Under the pieces are notes generated by a model. It saw only the letters and a program-made list of their open reading frames with translations. It ran no database searches and was not told the DNA's origin. Shown here one piece after another: positions 39,807-48,008 of a DNA stretch of 64,000 nt. Both the position numbers and the translations under genes were made by a program. This DNA comes from Klenkia marina. Lineage in GTDB: Bacteria; Actinomycetota; Actinomycetes; Mycobacteriales; Geodermatophilaceae. The DNA lies in contig NZ_FMUH01000007.1 of NCBI RefSeq assembly GCF_900101025.1, positions 186,001-250,000 on the forward strand, in the 5' to 3' direction. Within the stretch, counting starts at the first letter, position 1. The number at the start of each line of letters is the position of its first letter.

Positions 39807-42194
39807 GTGCCTCCCCACGACGAGACCTCACCCGTCGGCCTGCCCGCCGGCTCGGTGCGCCGTCCCCCGCCCGCCCGCGCCGGTCGCGAGGGCGGTGGCG
39901 GCCGCCCCGACCCGCGTCGTCCCGACCCGCGCACCGCGCGCCGCGGCGACCGCGGCCGCACCACCGCGGCGCGCACCGACGGCGGGGCGAAGGTCTCGGC
40001 CCGACCCGCGCCCGGGAAGAAGCGCGCGAAGGGCAAGCGCACGGCGAAGCAGAAGCGGCGGCGGGTCTACAAGGTCCTCGCCTCGCTGGTGCTCGGTGGC
40101 CTGCTGCTGCTCGGGGTCTTCGTGGGCGTGGTCTACGCCAACACCAAGGTGCCCAGCCTCGACGACGTCTCGCAGGCCCAGACCACGATCGTCTACTACT
40201 CCGACGGCACCACCGAGATGGCCCGGCTGGGCAGCGAGAACCGCATCGCGGTGAGCCTGGACCAGGTCTCCGAGCCTGCCCGCGACGCGATCCTCGCCGC
40301 GGAGAACCGCAACTTCTACTCCGACCCCGGCATCTCGGTCACCGGCATCGCCCGGGCGGCCTGGAACAACCTCACCGGTGGTGCCACCCAGGGCGGGTCG
40401 ACGATCACGCAGCAGTACGTGAAGAACACGCTGCTCACGGCCGACCAGACGTTCAGCCGCAAGTTCCAGGAGCTGTTCCTGGCGGTCAAGCTGGACAACA
40501 ACTACTCGAAGGACGAGATCCTCGAGGGCTACCTGAACACCATCTACTTCGGTCGCGGGGCCTACGGCATCCAGGCCGCGGCGCAGACCTACTTCGGCGT
40601 CGACGCCAGTGCGCTGACCGCCCAGCAGGGCGCCGTCCTCGCCGTCCTCATCCGCAGCCCCAGTGCCTACGACCCGGCGAACAACCCCGAGGGCGCCCAG
40701 GACCGGTGGGGCCTGGTGCTCGACGGCATGGTCGAGCAGGACTGGCTGAGCCAGGCCGACCGCGACGCCTCCACCTACCCCGCGGTGCTGCCGGTGACCG
40801 GGTCCTCCCTCGGCCTGCCCGACGGCCCCGAGGGGCTGATCGTGCAGCAGGCGCTGGCCGAGATGGAGTCGCGGCTGAGCCTGACCCAGGACGAGGTCCT
40901 GAGCGGCGGGTACCGGATCGTGACCACGGTCAACCCCGCTTACCAGCAGGCCGCCGTCGAGACGGTCGCCTCGGTGATGGAGGGCGAGCCCGAGACGCTG
41001 CGCCAGGCGCTCGTCGCCGTCGAGCCGCGCACCGGAGCCGTGCTCGCCTACTACGGCGGCACCACCGGCACCGGCTTCGACTACGCGCAGGCGCAGCGGC
41101 CGCCGGGCTCGTCGTTCAAGCCGTACGCGATGGCCACCGCGCTGGAACAGGGCATCTCGATCAGCTCCCGGCGCGACGGCAGCTCGCCGCAGACCTTCTC
41201 CGACCGTGAGCAGCCGGTGCGCAACTCCGGTGGGGCCTCCTGCGGCGACTGCACCCTCGTGCAGGCGATGACCCGATCGCTGAACACCACGTTCTACGGC
41301 CTGGCCCTCGAGGTCGGCCCGGAGAACGTACGCGCCACCGCCCTGGCCGCGATGGGGCTGGGCGACACGTGGCAGTCGGGCACCCTCGCCGGCGCGAAGA
41401 CGCTGGCCAACAGCGAGGGCTTCACCGGCTCGGCGATCGGCATCGGTGAGTACGAGGTCCGCCCGATCGACCAGGCGGTGGGCTTCGCCACGCTGGCGAA
41501 CGGCGGGGTCCGGCACGCCACGCACTTCATCCAGCAGGTCACCGACTCCGAGGGCGGTGTGGTCGTCTCCCCCGAGTCCGTGGTCGACGCCGGCACCCAG
41601 GCGATCCCGGCCGACGTGGCCAGCGACACCACGCTGTCCACCGAGGGCGTCGCCGCGTACTCCAAGCGCAGCCTGGACGGCGACCGCCCGGTGGCCAGCA
41701 AGACCGGTACCCAGGGTCTGCAGGGGTCGACCAGCGACAACACCGATGCCTGGATGGTCGGCTACACCCCGTCGATCTCCACCGCGGTGTGGATGGGCTC
41801 GGACACCCCGTCGGCGATCGAGAACGCCAGCGGCGGGCCGATCTTCGGGTCGGGACTGCCGGGGCAGATCTGGCAGGAGTTCATGGACCGGGTGCTCGAC
41901 GGCACCCCGGTCGAGGAGCTGCCCACCGAGCAGCTGATCGACGGCGACACGGGCAACAGCAACGCCGTCCCCGACCCCACCACCGAGGCCCCGCGGACCA
42001 CCGAGGCGCCGGCGCCGAGCACCACCCAGGCCCCGGCTCCGGCCCCGACCACCGAGGCCCCGACCACGACGGTGCCCCCGACCACGGCGCCGCCCACCAC
42101 GGCGCCCCCGACGACCCAGCCCGCGCCCGGCGGGGGCGGGGGCGGGCTGGTCCCGGTGCCGGGGCAGCCCGGCAACGGGCAAGGGGGCGGCTGA
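39807..42194 (+). CDS. ponA: Bifunctional penicillin-binding protein (class A, PonA-like)
   Basis: 795 residues. A basic, disordered cytosolic leader (1-85) and one membrane anchor (about 87-111) precede the GT51 glycosyltransferase (catalytic Glu in AAENRNFYSDPG; GGSTITQQYVKN). Next is a transpeptidase with SSFK (catalytic Ser435), SLN (491-493) and KTGT (632-635). It polymerises lipid II and crosslinks peptides outside the membrane. The last ~90 residues form a Pro/Thr-rich tail (repeats of TTEAPAP, TTAPPTTAPPTT) and a glycine-rich end, probably wall-spanning. GTG 39807 was chosen for its GAGAGAGG site; in-frame ATG 39771 is an alternative. Its synteny matches M. tuberculosis ponA1. Confidence 0.95.
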   Translation: MPPHDETSPVGLPAGSVRRPPPARAGREGGGGRPDPRRPDPRTARRGDRGRTTAARTDGGAKVSARPAPGKKRAKGKRTAKQKRRRVYKVLASLVLGGLLLLGVFVGVVYANTKVPSLDDVSQAQTTIVYYSDGTTEMARLGSENRIAVSLDQVSEPARDAILAAENRNFYSDPGISVTGIARAAWNNLTGGATQGGSTITQQYVKNTLLTADQTFSRKFQELFLAVKLDNNYSKDEILEGYLNTIYFGRGAYGIQAAAQTYFGVDASALTAQQGAVLAVLIRSPSAYDPANNPEGAQDRWGLVLDGMVEQDWLSQADRDASTYPAVLPVTGSSLGLPDGPEGLIVQQALAEMESRLSLTQDEVLSGGYRIVTTVNPAYQQAAVETVASVMEGEPETLRQALVAVEPRTGAVLAYYGGTTGTGFDYAQAQRPPGSSFKPYAMATALEQGISISSRRDGSSPQTFSDREQPVRNSGGASCGDCTLVQAMTRSLNTTFYGLALEVGPENVRATALAAMGLGDTWQSGTLAGAKTLANSEGFTGSAIGIGEYEVRPIDQAVGFATLANGGVRHATHFIQQVTDSEGGVVVSPESVVDAGTQAIPADVASDTTLSTEGVAAYSKRSLDGDRPVASKTGTQGLQGSTSDNTDAWMVGYTPSISTAVWMGSDTPSAIENASGGPIFGSGLPGQIWQEFMDRVLDGTPVEELPTEQLIDGDTGNSNAVPDPTTEAPRTTEAPAPSTTQAPAPAPTTEAPTTTVPPTTAPPTTAPPTTQPAPGGGGGGLVPVPGQPGNGQGGG

Positions 42195-42220
42195 CCGACC
42201 CGGCACGGCAGGATGACGCC

Positions 42221-43807
42221 GTGAGCACGCACGACACGGGCCCGTCCCCGGCCGACCAGCCGGAGGGCGGGCCCGCGCCGTCCCCGCAGCCCCTCCCCCA
42301 GCGCAGTGCCCCGCCGCAGATCGCGGCCCCGCCGTGGCCCGACCGGGTGGTGCCCACCTGGACCGACCGGGTCGCCGCCCAGGCCAGCGAGGCCGTGGGC
42401 GGCCCGTGGGGCCGGCACGCCGTCACCGGGCGCGCGCTGTTCTGGACGCCGCTGCGCGCCTGCCTGCTGTTCTGCGTGGTCGGCCTGGCGCTGGCCTGGG
42501 CCAAGCAGAACCCGTGCGCGGACGGCGACTGGACGGGCTCCAAGCAGTACACCCACCTCTGCTACTCCGACACCGTGCCGCTGTTCGGCCTGCGCGGTCT
42601 GGCCGAGGGCCGGGTGCCCTACCTGGAGTCGCCGCTGGAGTACCCGGTGCTCACCGGTGGCTTCATGTGGGTGGCCTCGGTGCTGGCCCGCGGCTACGAC
42701 TCGCTGGCCTCGACCGTGGGCCTGCTGCCGACGGTCGTGCCCGTGCAGAGCTACTACGTCGTCACCTGCCTGATGCTCAGCATCTGCGCGCTGCTGATCA
42801 CGCGTTCGGTGGTCGGGCTGGCCGGTCGCCGTCCCTGGGACGCCGCGATGATCGGGCTCTCACCCCTGCTGGTCGTGCACGCCTTCACCAACTGGGACCT
42901 GTTCGCGGTCGCCCTCGCCACCCTGGCGATGTGGGCGTGGGCGCGCGAGCACCCGGCCCTGGCCGGCGTCCTCGTCGGCCTCGGGACGGCGGCCAAGCTC
43001 TACCCGGTGCTGCTGCTGGGCGTGCTGCTCGTGCTCTGCCTGCGCACCGGCAAGCTGCGGGCCTGGGCGGTCACCACCGTCGCGGCCGTCGGCGCGTGGG
43101 TGCTGGTCAACGCACCGATCGCGGTGCTGGCGCCGGAGAACTGGCGGGAGTTCTTCACGCTCAACGACAGCCGGCCGGCCGACCCGGACACGCTGTGGAA
43201 CATCGCGCTGAACGCCACCGACTTCCGGCTGTTCGACGGCCCGCTCGCCGCGGGTCAGTCGCCCACCGTGCTCAACACCTGGGTGGCGGTGGCCACGGTG
43301 GCTGTCTGCGCCGCGGTGGGCTGGGTGGGGCTGGCGGCGCCGGTGCGGCCGCGCGTGGCCCAGCTGGCGTTCCTGCTGGTGGCCGGGTTCCTGCTGGTCA
43401 ACAAGGTGTGGAGCCCGCAGTACTCGCTGTGGCTGCTGCCGCTGGCGGTGCTGGCCCGCCCGGCCTGGCGGTCGCTGCTGGCCTGGCAGGTCACCGAGGC
43501 GCTCGTCTGGGTGCCCCGGATGCTCTGGTACCTGGGCACCGACAACAAGGGCGTCGACGTCCAGTGGTTCTTCCTGGCCGTCGGGGTGCGCGACGTCGCC
43601 GTCCTCGTGCTGGTCGGGCTCGTGCTGCGCGACGTCTGGCACCCCGAGCTGGACCGCGTGCGGCGCAGCTGGCCGGGCACCGACGACCCCGCCGGCGGCG
43701 TCCTGGACGGCGCCGACGACCGGTGGGTGCTGTCCCGACGAGGGGGGCTCGGAGGGTCCCGCGAGGAGGGACGGACGCGCTCGTCGGCGGTGGGGGACGG
43801 CACCTGA
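42221..43807 (+). CDS. GT87-type polyprenol-phosphate-mannose-dependent glycosyltransferase (DUF2029)
   Basis: 528 residues, homologue by position and layout of M. tuberculosis Rv0051. A Pro-rich leader (1-65) is followed by about 10 membrane helices. The loop after the first (residues ~88-135) carries acidic residues (DGDWTG, CYSDTVPLFG) and LEYPVLTGG, in the place where GT-C enzymes keep their catalytic carboxylates. FTNWDLFAVALATLAMWAW and NKVWSPQYSLWLLP are characteristic of the family. It probably uses a lipid-linked sugar such as polyprenyl-phosphomannose on the outer face; the acceptor is unknown. GTG 42221 follows ponA by 26 bases, so the two are probably one transcript. Confidence 0.85.
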   Translation: MSTHDTGPSPADQPEGGPAPSPQPLPQRSAPPQIAAPPWPDRVVPTWTDRVAAQASEAVGGPWGRHAVTGRALFWTPLRACLLFCVVGLALAWAKQNPCADGDWTGSKQYTHLCYSDTVPLFGLRGLAEGRVPYLESPLEYPVLTGGFMWVASVLARGYDSLASTVGLLPTVVPVQSYYVVTCLMLSICALLITRSVVGLAGRRPWDAAMIGLSPLLVVHAFTNWDLFAVALATLAMWAWAREHPALAGVLVGLGTAAKLYPVLLLGVLLVLCLRTGKLRAWAVTTVAAVGAWVLVNAPIAVLAPENWREFFTLNDSRPADPDTLWNIALNATDFRLFDGPLAAGQSPTVLNTWVAVATVAVCAAVGWVGLAAPVRPRVAQLAFLLVAGFLLVNKVWSPQYSLWLLPLAVLARPAWRSLLAWQVTEALVWVPRMLWYLGTDNKGVDVQWFFLAVGVRDVAVLVLVGLVLRDVWHPELDRVRRSWPGTDDPAGGVLDGADDRWVLSRRGGLGGSREEGRTRSSAVGDGT

Positions 43808-43848
43808 TCGCGGTGCGATCCGGAGGATCGCGATGTCGTGGGCCGACC

Positions 43849-44661
43849 TCAGCCCAGTGCTCGGCGCACCATGGCGATCTCGGCCGCGTGGCTCGGCCCG
43901 TCGCCGGGGGTCTCGAGGACGACGGGGCACCCGGCGGTCCGCGCCACCTCGAGCAGCAGGTCCACCGGGATCTGCCCCTCGCCGAGGGGGGCGTGCCGGT
44001 CGCGCATCGAGCCGGCCTCGTCGCGGCTGTCGTTGAGGTGCACCAGGTCGATGCGGCCGGTGATCGCCCGCACGTCGTCGACCACGGTGGCGAGGTCCCA
44101 GCCGGCCGCCCAGGCGTGGCAGGTGTCGAGCACGAACCCCGCCCCGAACTCGCCGACCGCGTCCCAGAGCCGGGCCAGCGCCTCGAGCTCGCGGGCCATG
44201 GCCTTCTCGCCGCCGGCGGTGTTCTCGACGAGCACCGGCACGGGGAAGCCGCCGTCGTCGGCCTGCCGCTCGAAGAGCTTGCGCCAGTTGTCGAAGCCTG
44301 CGGCCGGGTCGTCCCCGCCGGTCACGTGCCCGCCGTGCACCACCATGCCGGCGGCACCGATGGCCGCCGACGCGGCCGCGTGCTGACCCAGGAGCTTGCG
44401 GCTGGGGATGCGGATGCGGTTGTTCGTCGACGCCACGTTGAGCACGTAGGGCGCGTGCACGACGACGGTGAGGTCGGCGGCCCGCAGCTCCTCGGCGTCG
44501 GGACGCGGCTTGGGCGCCTTCCAGCCCTGCGGGTCGGCGAGGAACACCTGGACGGCGCTCGCGTCGACCTCCGCGGCGCGGGCCAGCACCCCGTCGTCCG
44601 CGACCTCGCCGTCCTCGGTGAGACCGGAACCGACGTGCACTCCTACCGGCTGTGACGACAT
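43849..44661 (-). CDS. nfo: Deoxyribonuclease IV (AP endonuclease, Nfo family)
   Basis: 270 residues with a TIM-barrel layout. It cuts DNA 5' to abasic sites in base excision repair, using three zinc ions. Metal-ligand motifs in order: VHAPYVLNVAS (His ~70), MVVHGGHVTGG (His ~110), PVLVENTAGGE (Glu), GFVLDTCHAWAAGWD (Asp/His), DLVHLNDSRDEAGSMRDRHAPLGEG (His, Asp, His) and VVLETPG (Glu). All ligands appear present. It is the only minus-strand gene between ponA and rpsF. It converges with the GT87 gene and is divergent from the secreted-protein gene. Confidence 0.94.
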   Translation of the reverse strand: MSSQPVGVHVGSGLTEDGEVADDGVLARAAEVDASAVQVFLADPQGWKAPKPRPDAEELRAADLTVVVHAPYVLNVASTNNRIRIPSRKLLGQHAAASAAIGAAGMVVHGGHVTGGDDPAAGFDNWRKLFERQADDGGFPVPVLVENTAGGEKAMARELEALARLWDAVGEFGAGFVLDTCHAWAAGWDLATVVDDVRAITGRIDLVHLNDSRDEAGSMRDRHAPLGEGQIPVDLLLEVARTAGCPVVLETPGDGPSHAAEIAMVRRALG

Positions 44662-44734
44662 GCTCCCGACCGTAGGCGGTGGGTCCGACGTCGAGATGCG
44701 TGCGTATCTCGCAGGTCACACACTCGTTCTGGGA

Positions 44735-44754
44735 TGTGATAGGTGTTACTCACA
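44735..44754. promoter_or_regulatory. TGTGA-N10-TCACA inverted repeat upstream of the secreted-protein gene
   Basis: TGTGA (44735-44739) and TCACA (44750-44754) lie 50-70 bases upstream of the start at 44807, in a locally less GC-rich stretch of the nfo divergent spacer. The arms resemble CRP half-sites, but the spacer is 10 and not 6, so the factor is unknown. Confidence 0.35.
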
Positions 44755-44806
44755 GGTACTACCAACGGGTAACCAGGCTCGGGTCTCGACGGAGAGGCAC
44801 AGGACG

Positions 44807-45829
44807 ATGCAGAGCGGACGGATCGGGCGGACGGCACGGCGCGGGGTCGCCGTCCTCACGCTGGGGTGGCTGCTGGCCATGGCCGGCTCGGTGCTGGCCG
44901 CGCCCACGGCGAGCGCGGCGCCCACGGCGACGGTCGAGATCCGCACGCTGACCCCGCCCGTGGTGAGCATCGACGCCGGCGGCACGGCCACCTTCGTCAA
45001 CTCGGTGGCCTCCTACCCGGCCAGCATCACCCTGCCGCTGGTGGGCACCCTGGGCGCGACGGTGTACACCGACATCGCGGTCAGCTTCAACGGCAGCACG
45101 CAGACGCTGCAGCCGGGCCAGTCGGCCAGCTACACCTTCCCGGGCAGCACGGTCGGGTCGATCACCTACACCTACCGGGTGGTCTCGGGCACCAACCTGT
45201 CCGCGGCCGTGCTCAACCAGCTGGTCAACGGCATCGTCGGCACGCTCCCGCCGCTGCCGGTGGGCACGCCCTTCGTCGTCAACACCCTGGTGCCGCTGCC
45301 CAACCTGCCCTCGGCCAACCTGCCCACGCTGCCGCCGGTGAACGTCGCGGTGCCGACCACACCGGGTACCGCTCCCACCGCACCGCCGGTCACCGGCACC
45401 GACCCGGGTACCGCGCCGGTCGCCGAGCAGCCCGCGACCGAGGCCCCGGCCGCCGGCGACGGAACCGGGTACCAGTACTCGCTGCCCGGCTCCGGTGGCG
45501 GCCAGCTGGCGCCGGTCGACACCTCCGCCGCCGCCGCCTTCGACCCCTCCCGCTTCACCACCAGCGACGCCGCCTCCTCGGCCCGCAGCGGTGGCGGCGG
45601 CGGCCCGGGCAGCTACGACGGCGCCTCGGTGCCGGTCTTCGGCCAGCTGGCCGGGCTGAACGGCTCGTCGCTGCCCAGCGGTGGCGACGACGTCGAGATC
45701 GCGTCGGACACCTCCAGCCGCCCGGACCCGGCGTTGTCGGTGCCCGCACTGGCCGCGGTGGTCGCGCTGGCCGGGGTCACCGCGGCCCTGGTGCGCACCC
45801 ACCTGGCGCAGCGCGCCGCCAAGCGCTGA
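44807..45829 (+). CDS. Secreted, membrane-anchored protein of unknown function
   Basis: 340 residues. A signal peptide (basic start, GVAVLTLGWLLAMAGSVLA, cleavage near ASAAPTA at ~38) is followed by a beta-rich domain (about 45-140: VEIRTLTPPVVSIDAGGTATFVN, ASYTFPGSTVGSITYTYRVV). This has the look of a cupredoxin- or Ig-like sandwich, without copper-ligand Cys/Met that I can see. A long Pro/Thr/Gly/Ser-rich region follows. A C-terminal helix, VPALAAVVALAGVTAALV, and a basic tail HLAQRAAKR anchor it in the membrane; no LPXTG motif precedes it. I do not recognise a family. ATG 44807 has GGAGAGG upstream. It lies between nfo (divergent) and rpsF. Confidence 0.82.
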   Translation: MQSGRIGRTARRGVAVLTLGWLLAMAGSVLAAPTASAAPTATVEIRTLTPPVVSIDAGGTATFVNSVASYPASITLPLVGTLGATVYTDIAVSFNGSTQTLQPGQSASYTFPGSTVGSITYTYRVVSGTNLSAAVLNQLVNGIVGTLPPLPVGTPFVVNTLVPLPNLPSANLPTLPPVNVAVPTTPGTAPTAPPVTGTDPGTAPVAEQPATEAPAAGDGTGYQYSLPGSGGGQLAPVDTSAAAAFDPSRFTTSDAASSARSGGGGGPGSYDGASVPVFGQLAGLNGSSLPSGGDDVEIASDTSSRPDPALSVPALAAVVALAGVTAALVRTHLAQRAAKR

Positions 45830-45957
45830 CGGCCTGCTAACCTGGCCGTTGCGCTCCTGACCGGTTGCAGTTCCGGGCCGTCGGGGGCGCGACGCGTGCT
45901 AGCCCTCCTGCTGCAGACATCCTGCAGCCGCCGAGACCAGAGGAGGTGGGGTTCTCC

Positions 45958-46245
45958 GTGCGTCACTACGAATTGATGATCATCCTCGATCCCGAGCTGG
46001 AGGAGCGTTCGATCGCTCCCAGCCTCGATCGGTTCCTCTCCGTCGTCACCAACTCCGGTGGCACCGCGAAGACCGAGATCTGGGGCCGTCGCCGCCTGGC
46101 GTACGAGATCAAGAAGAACGTCGAGGGCATCTACGCCATCGTCGACATCCAGGCCGAGCCCGCTGCGGTCGCCGAGCTGGACCGTCAGCTCAACCTGAAC
46201 GAGTCCATCCTGCGCACGAAGCTGATGCGGCCCGAGGTCCACTGA
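45958..46245 (+). CDS. rpsF: 30S ribosomal protein S6
   Basis: 95 residues, full length, starting at GTG 45958 with AGAGGAGG upstream: [35 protein letters not shown], and the C-terminal LMRPEVH. S6 pairs with S18 on the 30S platform, and their genes flank ssb here. The 128-base leader (45830-45957) contains short CTGCAG repeats that could form a hairpin. Whether this is the S6:S18 autoregulatory leader could not be established. Confidence 0.97.
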   Translation: MRHYELMIILDPELEERSIAPSLDRFLSVVTNSGGTAKTEIWGRRRLAYEIKKNVEGIYAIVDIQAEPAAVAELDRQLNLNESILRTKLMRPEVH

Positions 46246-46247
46246 CC

Positions 46248-46748
46248 ATGGCCGGCGAAACCGTCATCACCGTCATCGGCAACCTCACCGCCGACCCGGA
46301 GTTGCGTTTCACGCCGTCCGGCGCCGCCGTCGCGAACTTCACCGTGGCCTCCACGCCGCGGACCTTCGACCGTCAGACGTCGGAGTGGAAGGACGGCGAG
46401 GCCCTCTTCCTGCGGTGCAACGTGTGGCGCCAGGCGGCCGAGAACGTCGCCGAGTCGCTCACCCGTGGCTCCCGGGTCATCGTCAGCGGTCGTCTGAAGC
46501 AGCGTTCCTTCGACACGAAGGAAGGCGAGAAGCGCACCGTCATCGAGCTCGAGGTCGACGAGATCGGCCCCTCGCTCCGCTACGCCACCGCGAAGGTCAC
46601 CAAGGCCAACCGCGGCGGCGACGGCGGCGGGTTCGGTGGCGGCTCCGGCGGTGGCGGGGGCTTCGGCTCCTCCGGCGGCGGGGGCGGCAACTCCTCCAGC
46701 GACCCCTGGTCGACCCCGGCGTCGTCGTCCGACGAGCCCCCGTTCTGA
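46248..46748 (+). CDS. ssb: Single-stranded DNA-binding protein
   Basis: 166 residues. OB-fold (about 1-110): [66 protein letters not shown] flexible Gly/Ser tail follows ([21 protein letters not shown]), ending in the acidic tip SSDEPPF that recruits partner proteins. It coats single-stranded DNA during replication and repair. It starts 2 bases after rpsF in the conserved rpsF-ssb-rpsR-rplI operon. Confidence 0.98.
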   Translation: MAGETVITVIGNLTADPELRFTPSGAAVANFTVASTPRTFDRQTSEWKDGEALFLRCNVWRQAAENVAESLTRGSRVIVSGRLKQRSFDTKEGEKRTVIELEVDEIGPSLRYATAKVTKANRGGDGGGFGGGSGGGGGFGSSGGGGGNSSSDPWSTPASSSDEPPF

Positions 46749-46779
46749 TCTCGTAGCAAAGCCCTAGAAAGAGAAACCT

Positions 46780-47016
46780 GTGCCCAAGCCTCCCATTCGC
46801 AAGCCGAAGAAGAAGGTCTGCCAGTTCTGCAAGGACAAGGCGACCGGCGTCGACTACAAGGACACGACCCTGCTGCGGAAGTTCATCTCCGACCGCGGCA
46901 AGATCCGTGCCCGTCGCGTCAGCGGCAACTGCTCCCAGCACCAGCGCGACGTCGCCGTGGCCGTGAAGAACAGCCGCGAGATGGCCCTGCTGCCCTACAC
47001 CTCGACGGCGCGCTGA
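46780..47016 (+). CDS. rpsR: 30S ribosomal protein S18 (zinc-ribbon C+ form)
   Basis: 78 residues from GTG 46780. The Cys motif [10 protein letters not shown] (Cys14, Cys17) plus NCSQHQ (third Cys and His) marks the zinc-binding C+ variant. Actinobacteria often keep a second, zinc-free S18 elsewhere under Zur control. Conserved core: [22 protein letters not shown]. It follows ssb by 31 bases in the operon. Confidence 0.97.
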   Translation: MPKPPIRKPKKKVCQFCKDKATGVDYKDTTLLRKFISDRGKIRARRVSGNCSQHQRDVAVAVKNSREMALLPYTSTAR

Positions 47017-47018
47017 TC

Positions 47019-47474
47019 ATGAGTGCATCGAAGCTGATCCTGACCCAGGAGGTCACCGGCCTCGGTTCCGCCGGGGACACCGTCGAGGTGAAGGGCGGGT
47101 ACGCCCGCAACTACCTCCTGCCCCGCGGCCTGGCCATCGTGGCCACCCGCGGTGCCGAGAAGCAGGTCGCCGGCCTGCGTCGCGCCCGGGCCGCCCGGGA
47201 CGTCGCCACGCTGGACGAGGCCAAGCAGGTCGCCGGCCAGCTGGCCGGCCTGACCGTCACCGTCCCGGCCAAGGCCGGCAACGGCGGTCGCCTGTTCGGC
47301 TCGATCACCACGGCCGACGTCGTCGCCGCGGTGACCGCCGCCGGTGGTCCCTCGCTGGACCGTCGTCGCGTCGAGCTGCCCAGCTCGATCAAGTCGACCG
47401 GCTCGCACACCGTCACGGTGCGCGTGCACCCCGAGGTCAGCGCCACGCTGGCCATCGAGGTCGTCGCCGCGTAG
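47019..47474 (+). CDS. rplI: 50S ribosomal protein L9
   Basis: 151 residues, full length. The N-terminal domain KLILTQEVTGLGSAGDTVEVKGGYARNYLLPRGLA is the L9 signature, followed by the connecting helix and the C-terminal domain LFGSITTADV, GSHTVTVRVHPEVSATL. It starts 2 bases after rpsR and ends the operon, before a terminator. Confidence 0.97.
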   Translation: MSASKLILTQEVTGLGSAGDTVEVKGGYARNYLLPRGLAIVATRGAEKQVAGLRRARAARDVATLDEAKQVAGQLAGLTVTVPAKAGNGGRLFGSITTADVVAAVTAAGGPSLDRRRVELPSSIKSTGSHTVTVRVHPEVSATLAIEVVAA

Positions 47475-47490
47475 TCAGCACCACCCCGGA

Positions 47491-47520
47491 GGGGCGTCGG
47501 ACCGCGAGGTCCGGCGCCCC
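47491..47520 (+). terminator. Terminator of the rpsF-ssb-rpsR-rplI operon
   Basis: A perfect 13-bp stem (ggggcgtcggacc / ggtccggcgcccc) with a GCGA loop, 17 bases after the rplI stop, followed by ttcgg. Confidence 0.9.
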
Positions 47521-48008
47521 TTCGGCGTTCCCGGGGTCTCCCGCCCAGCGTTGATCAGGGGGGTGCACGATCGTCCGTCCCCCTCCACCGGATCTCGTGG
47601 ATGGGGACGGACTTCCGTGGAGGGAGACGGTGGTCGGACGGCGCTTGGGGCAGGTGGGACGACGACGCGCCCGGGCGTGGTCGCGAGCGAGATTTATCTT
47701 CCGTCCACAGCGGGGGGACAGCCGCGGGGCAGGTGACGGGCCCCTTTCCGTCAGGTGACGGGAGCCCGTCCCGCGGCCCTCCACACGGCTACCCACCCCG
47801 TCCACGGGTCCGTCCACAAGTTGTGCAGAGCCCTGTGCACAGCGCTCGTGGACGACGGCCCCCGCTGTGCATAACGTCCTCCCCCGGTGCCGGCGGGGCG
47901 GCTGTTGAGCAGGAACTGTCGGTGCCCCGCGGTAGCAAGGGACCACGCCGTCGCCCCCCGGGTGCGCGGCGATGGTGGGTGAACGACGAAGGACGGGAGT
48001 CTCCTCAG
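47521..48008. promoter_or_regulatory. rplI-dnaB spacer
   Basis: 488 bases with no gene I can support. It holds the dnaB promoter. Two CCGTCCACA 9-mers (7/9 to the DnaA box), near 47701 and 47811, and the palindromes cacaagttgtg (about 47815-47825) and ctgtgcacag (about 47832-47841) resemble the DnaA-box-rich spacers around dnaA. A less GC-rich patch (gcgagatttatcttccg) lies near 47688-47704 and could include a -10. Confidence 0.4.

Noticed and set aside
45830-45957. S6:S18 autoregulatory RNA leader upstream of rpsF
   Set aside because: CTGCAG repeats can form a hairpin, but I could not place the conserved bulged CCG elements, so it is mentioned only under rpsF.
47437-47946. Open frame on the minus strand in the rplI-dnaB spacer
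   Set aside because: Arg/Pro-rich, overlaps the rplI end and terminator, no ribosome-binding site and no recognisable domain.
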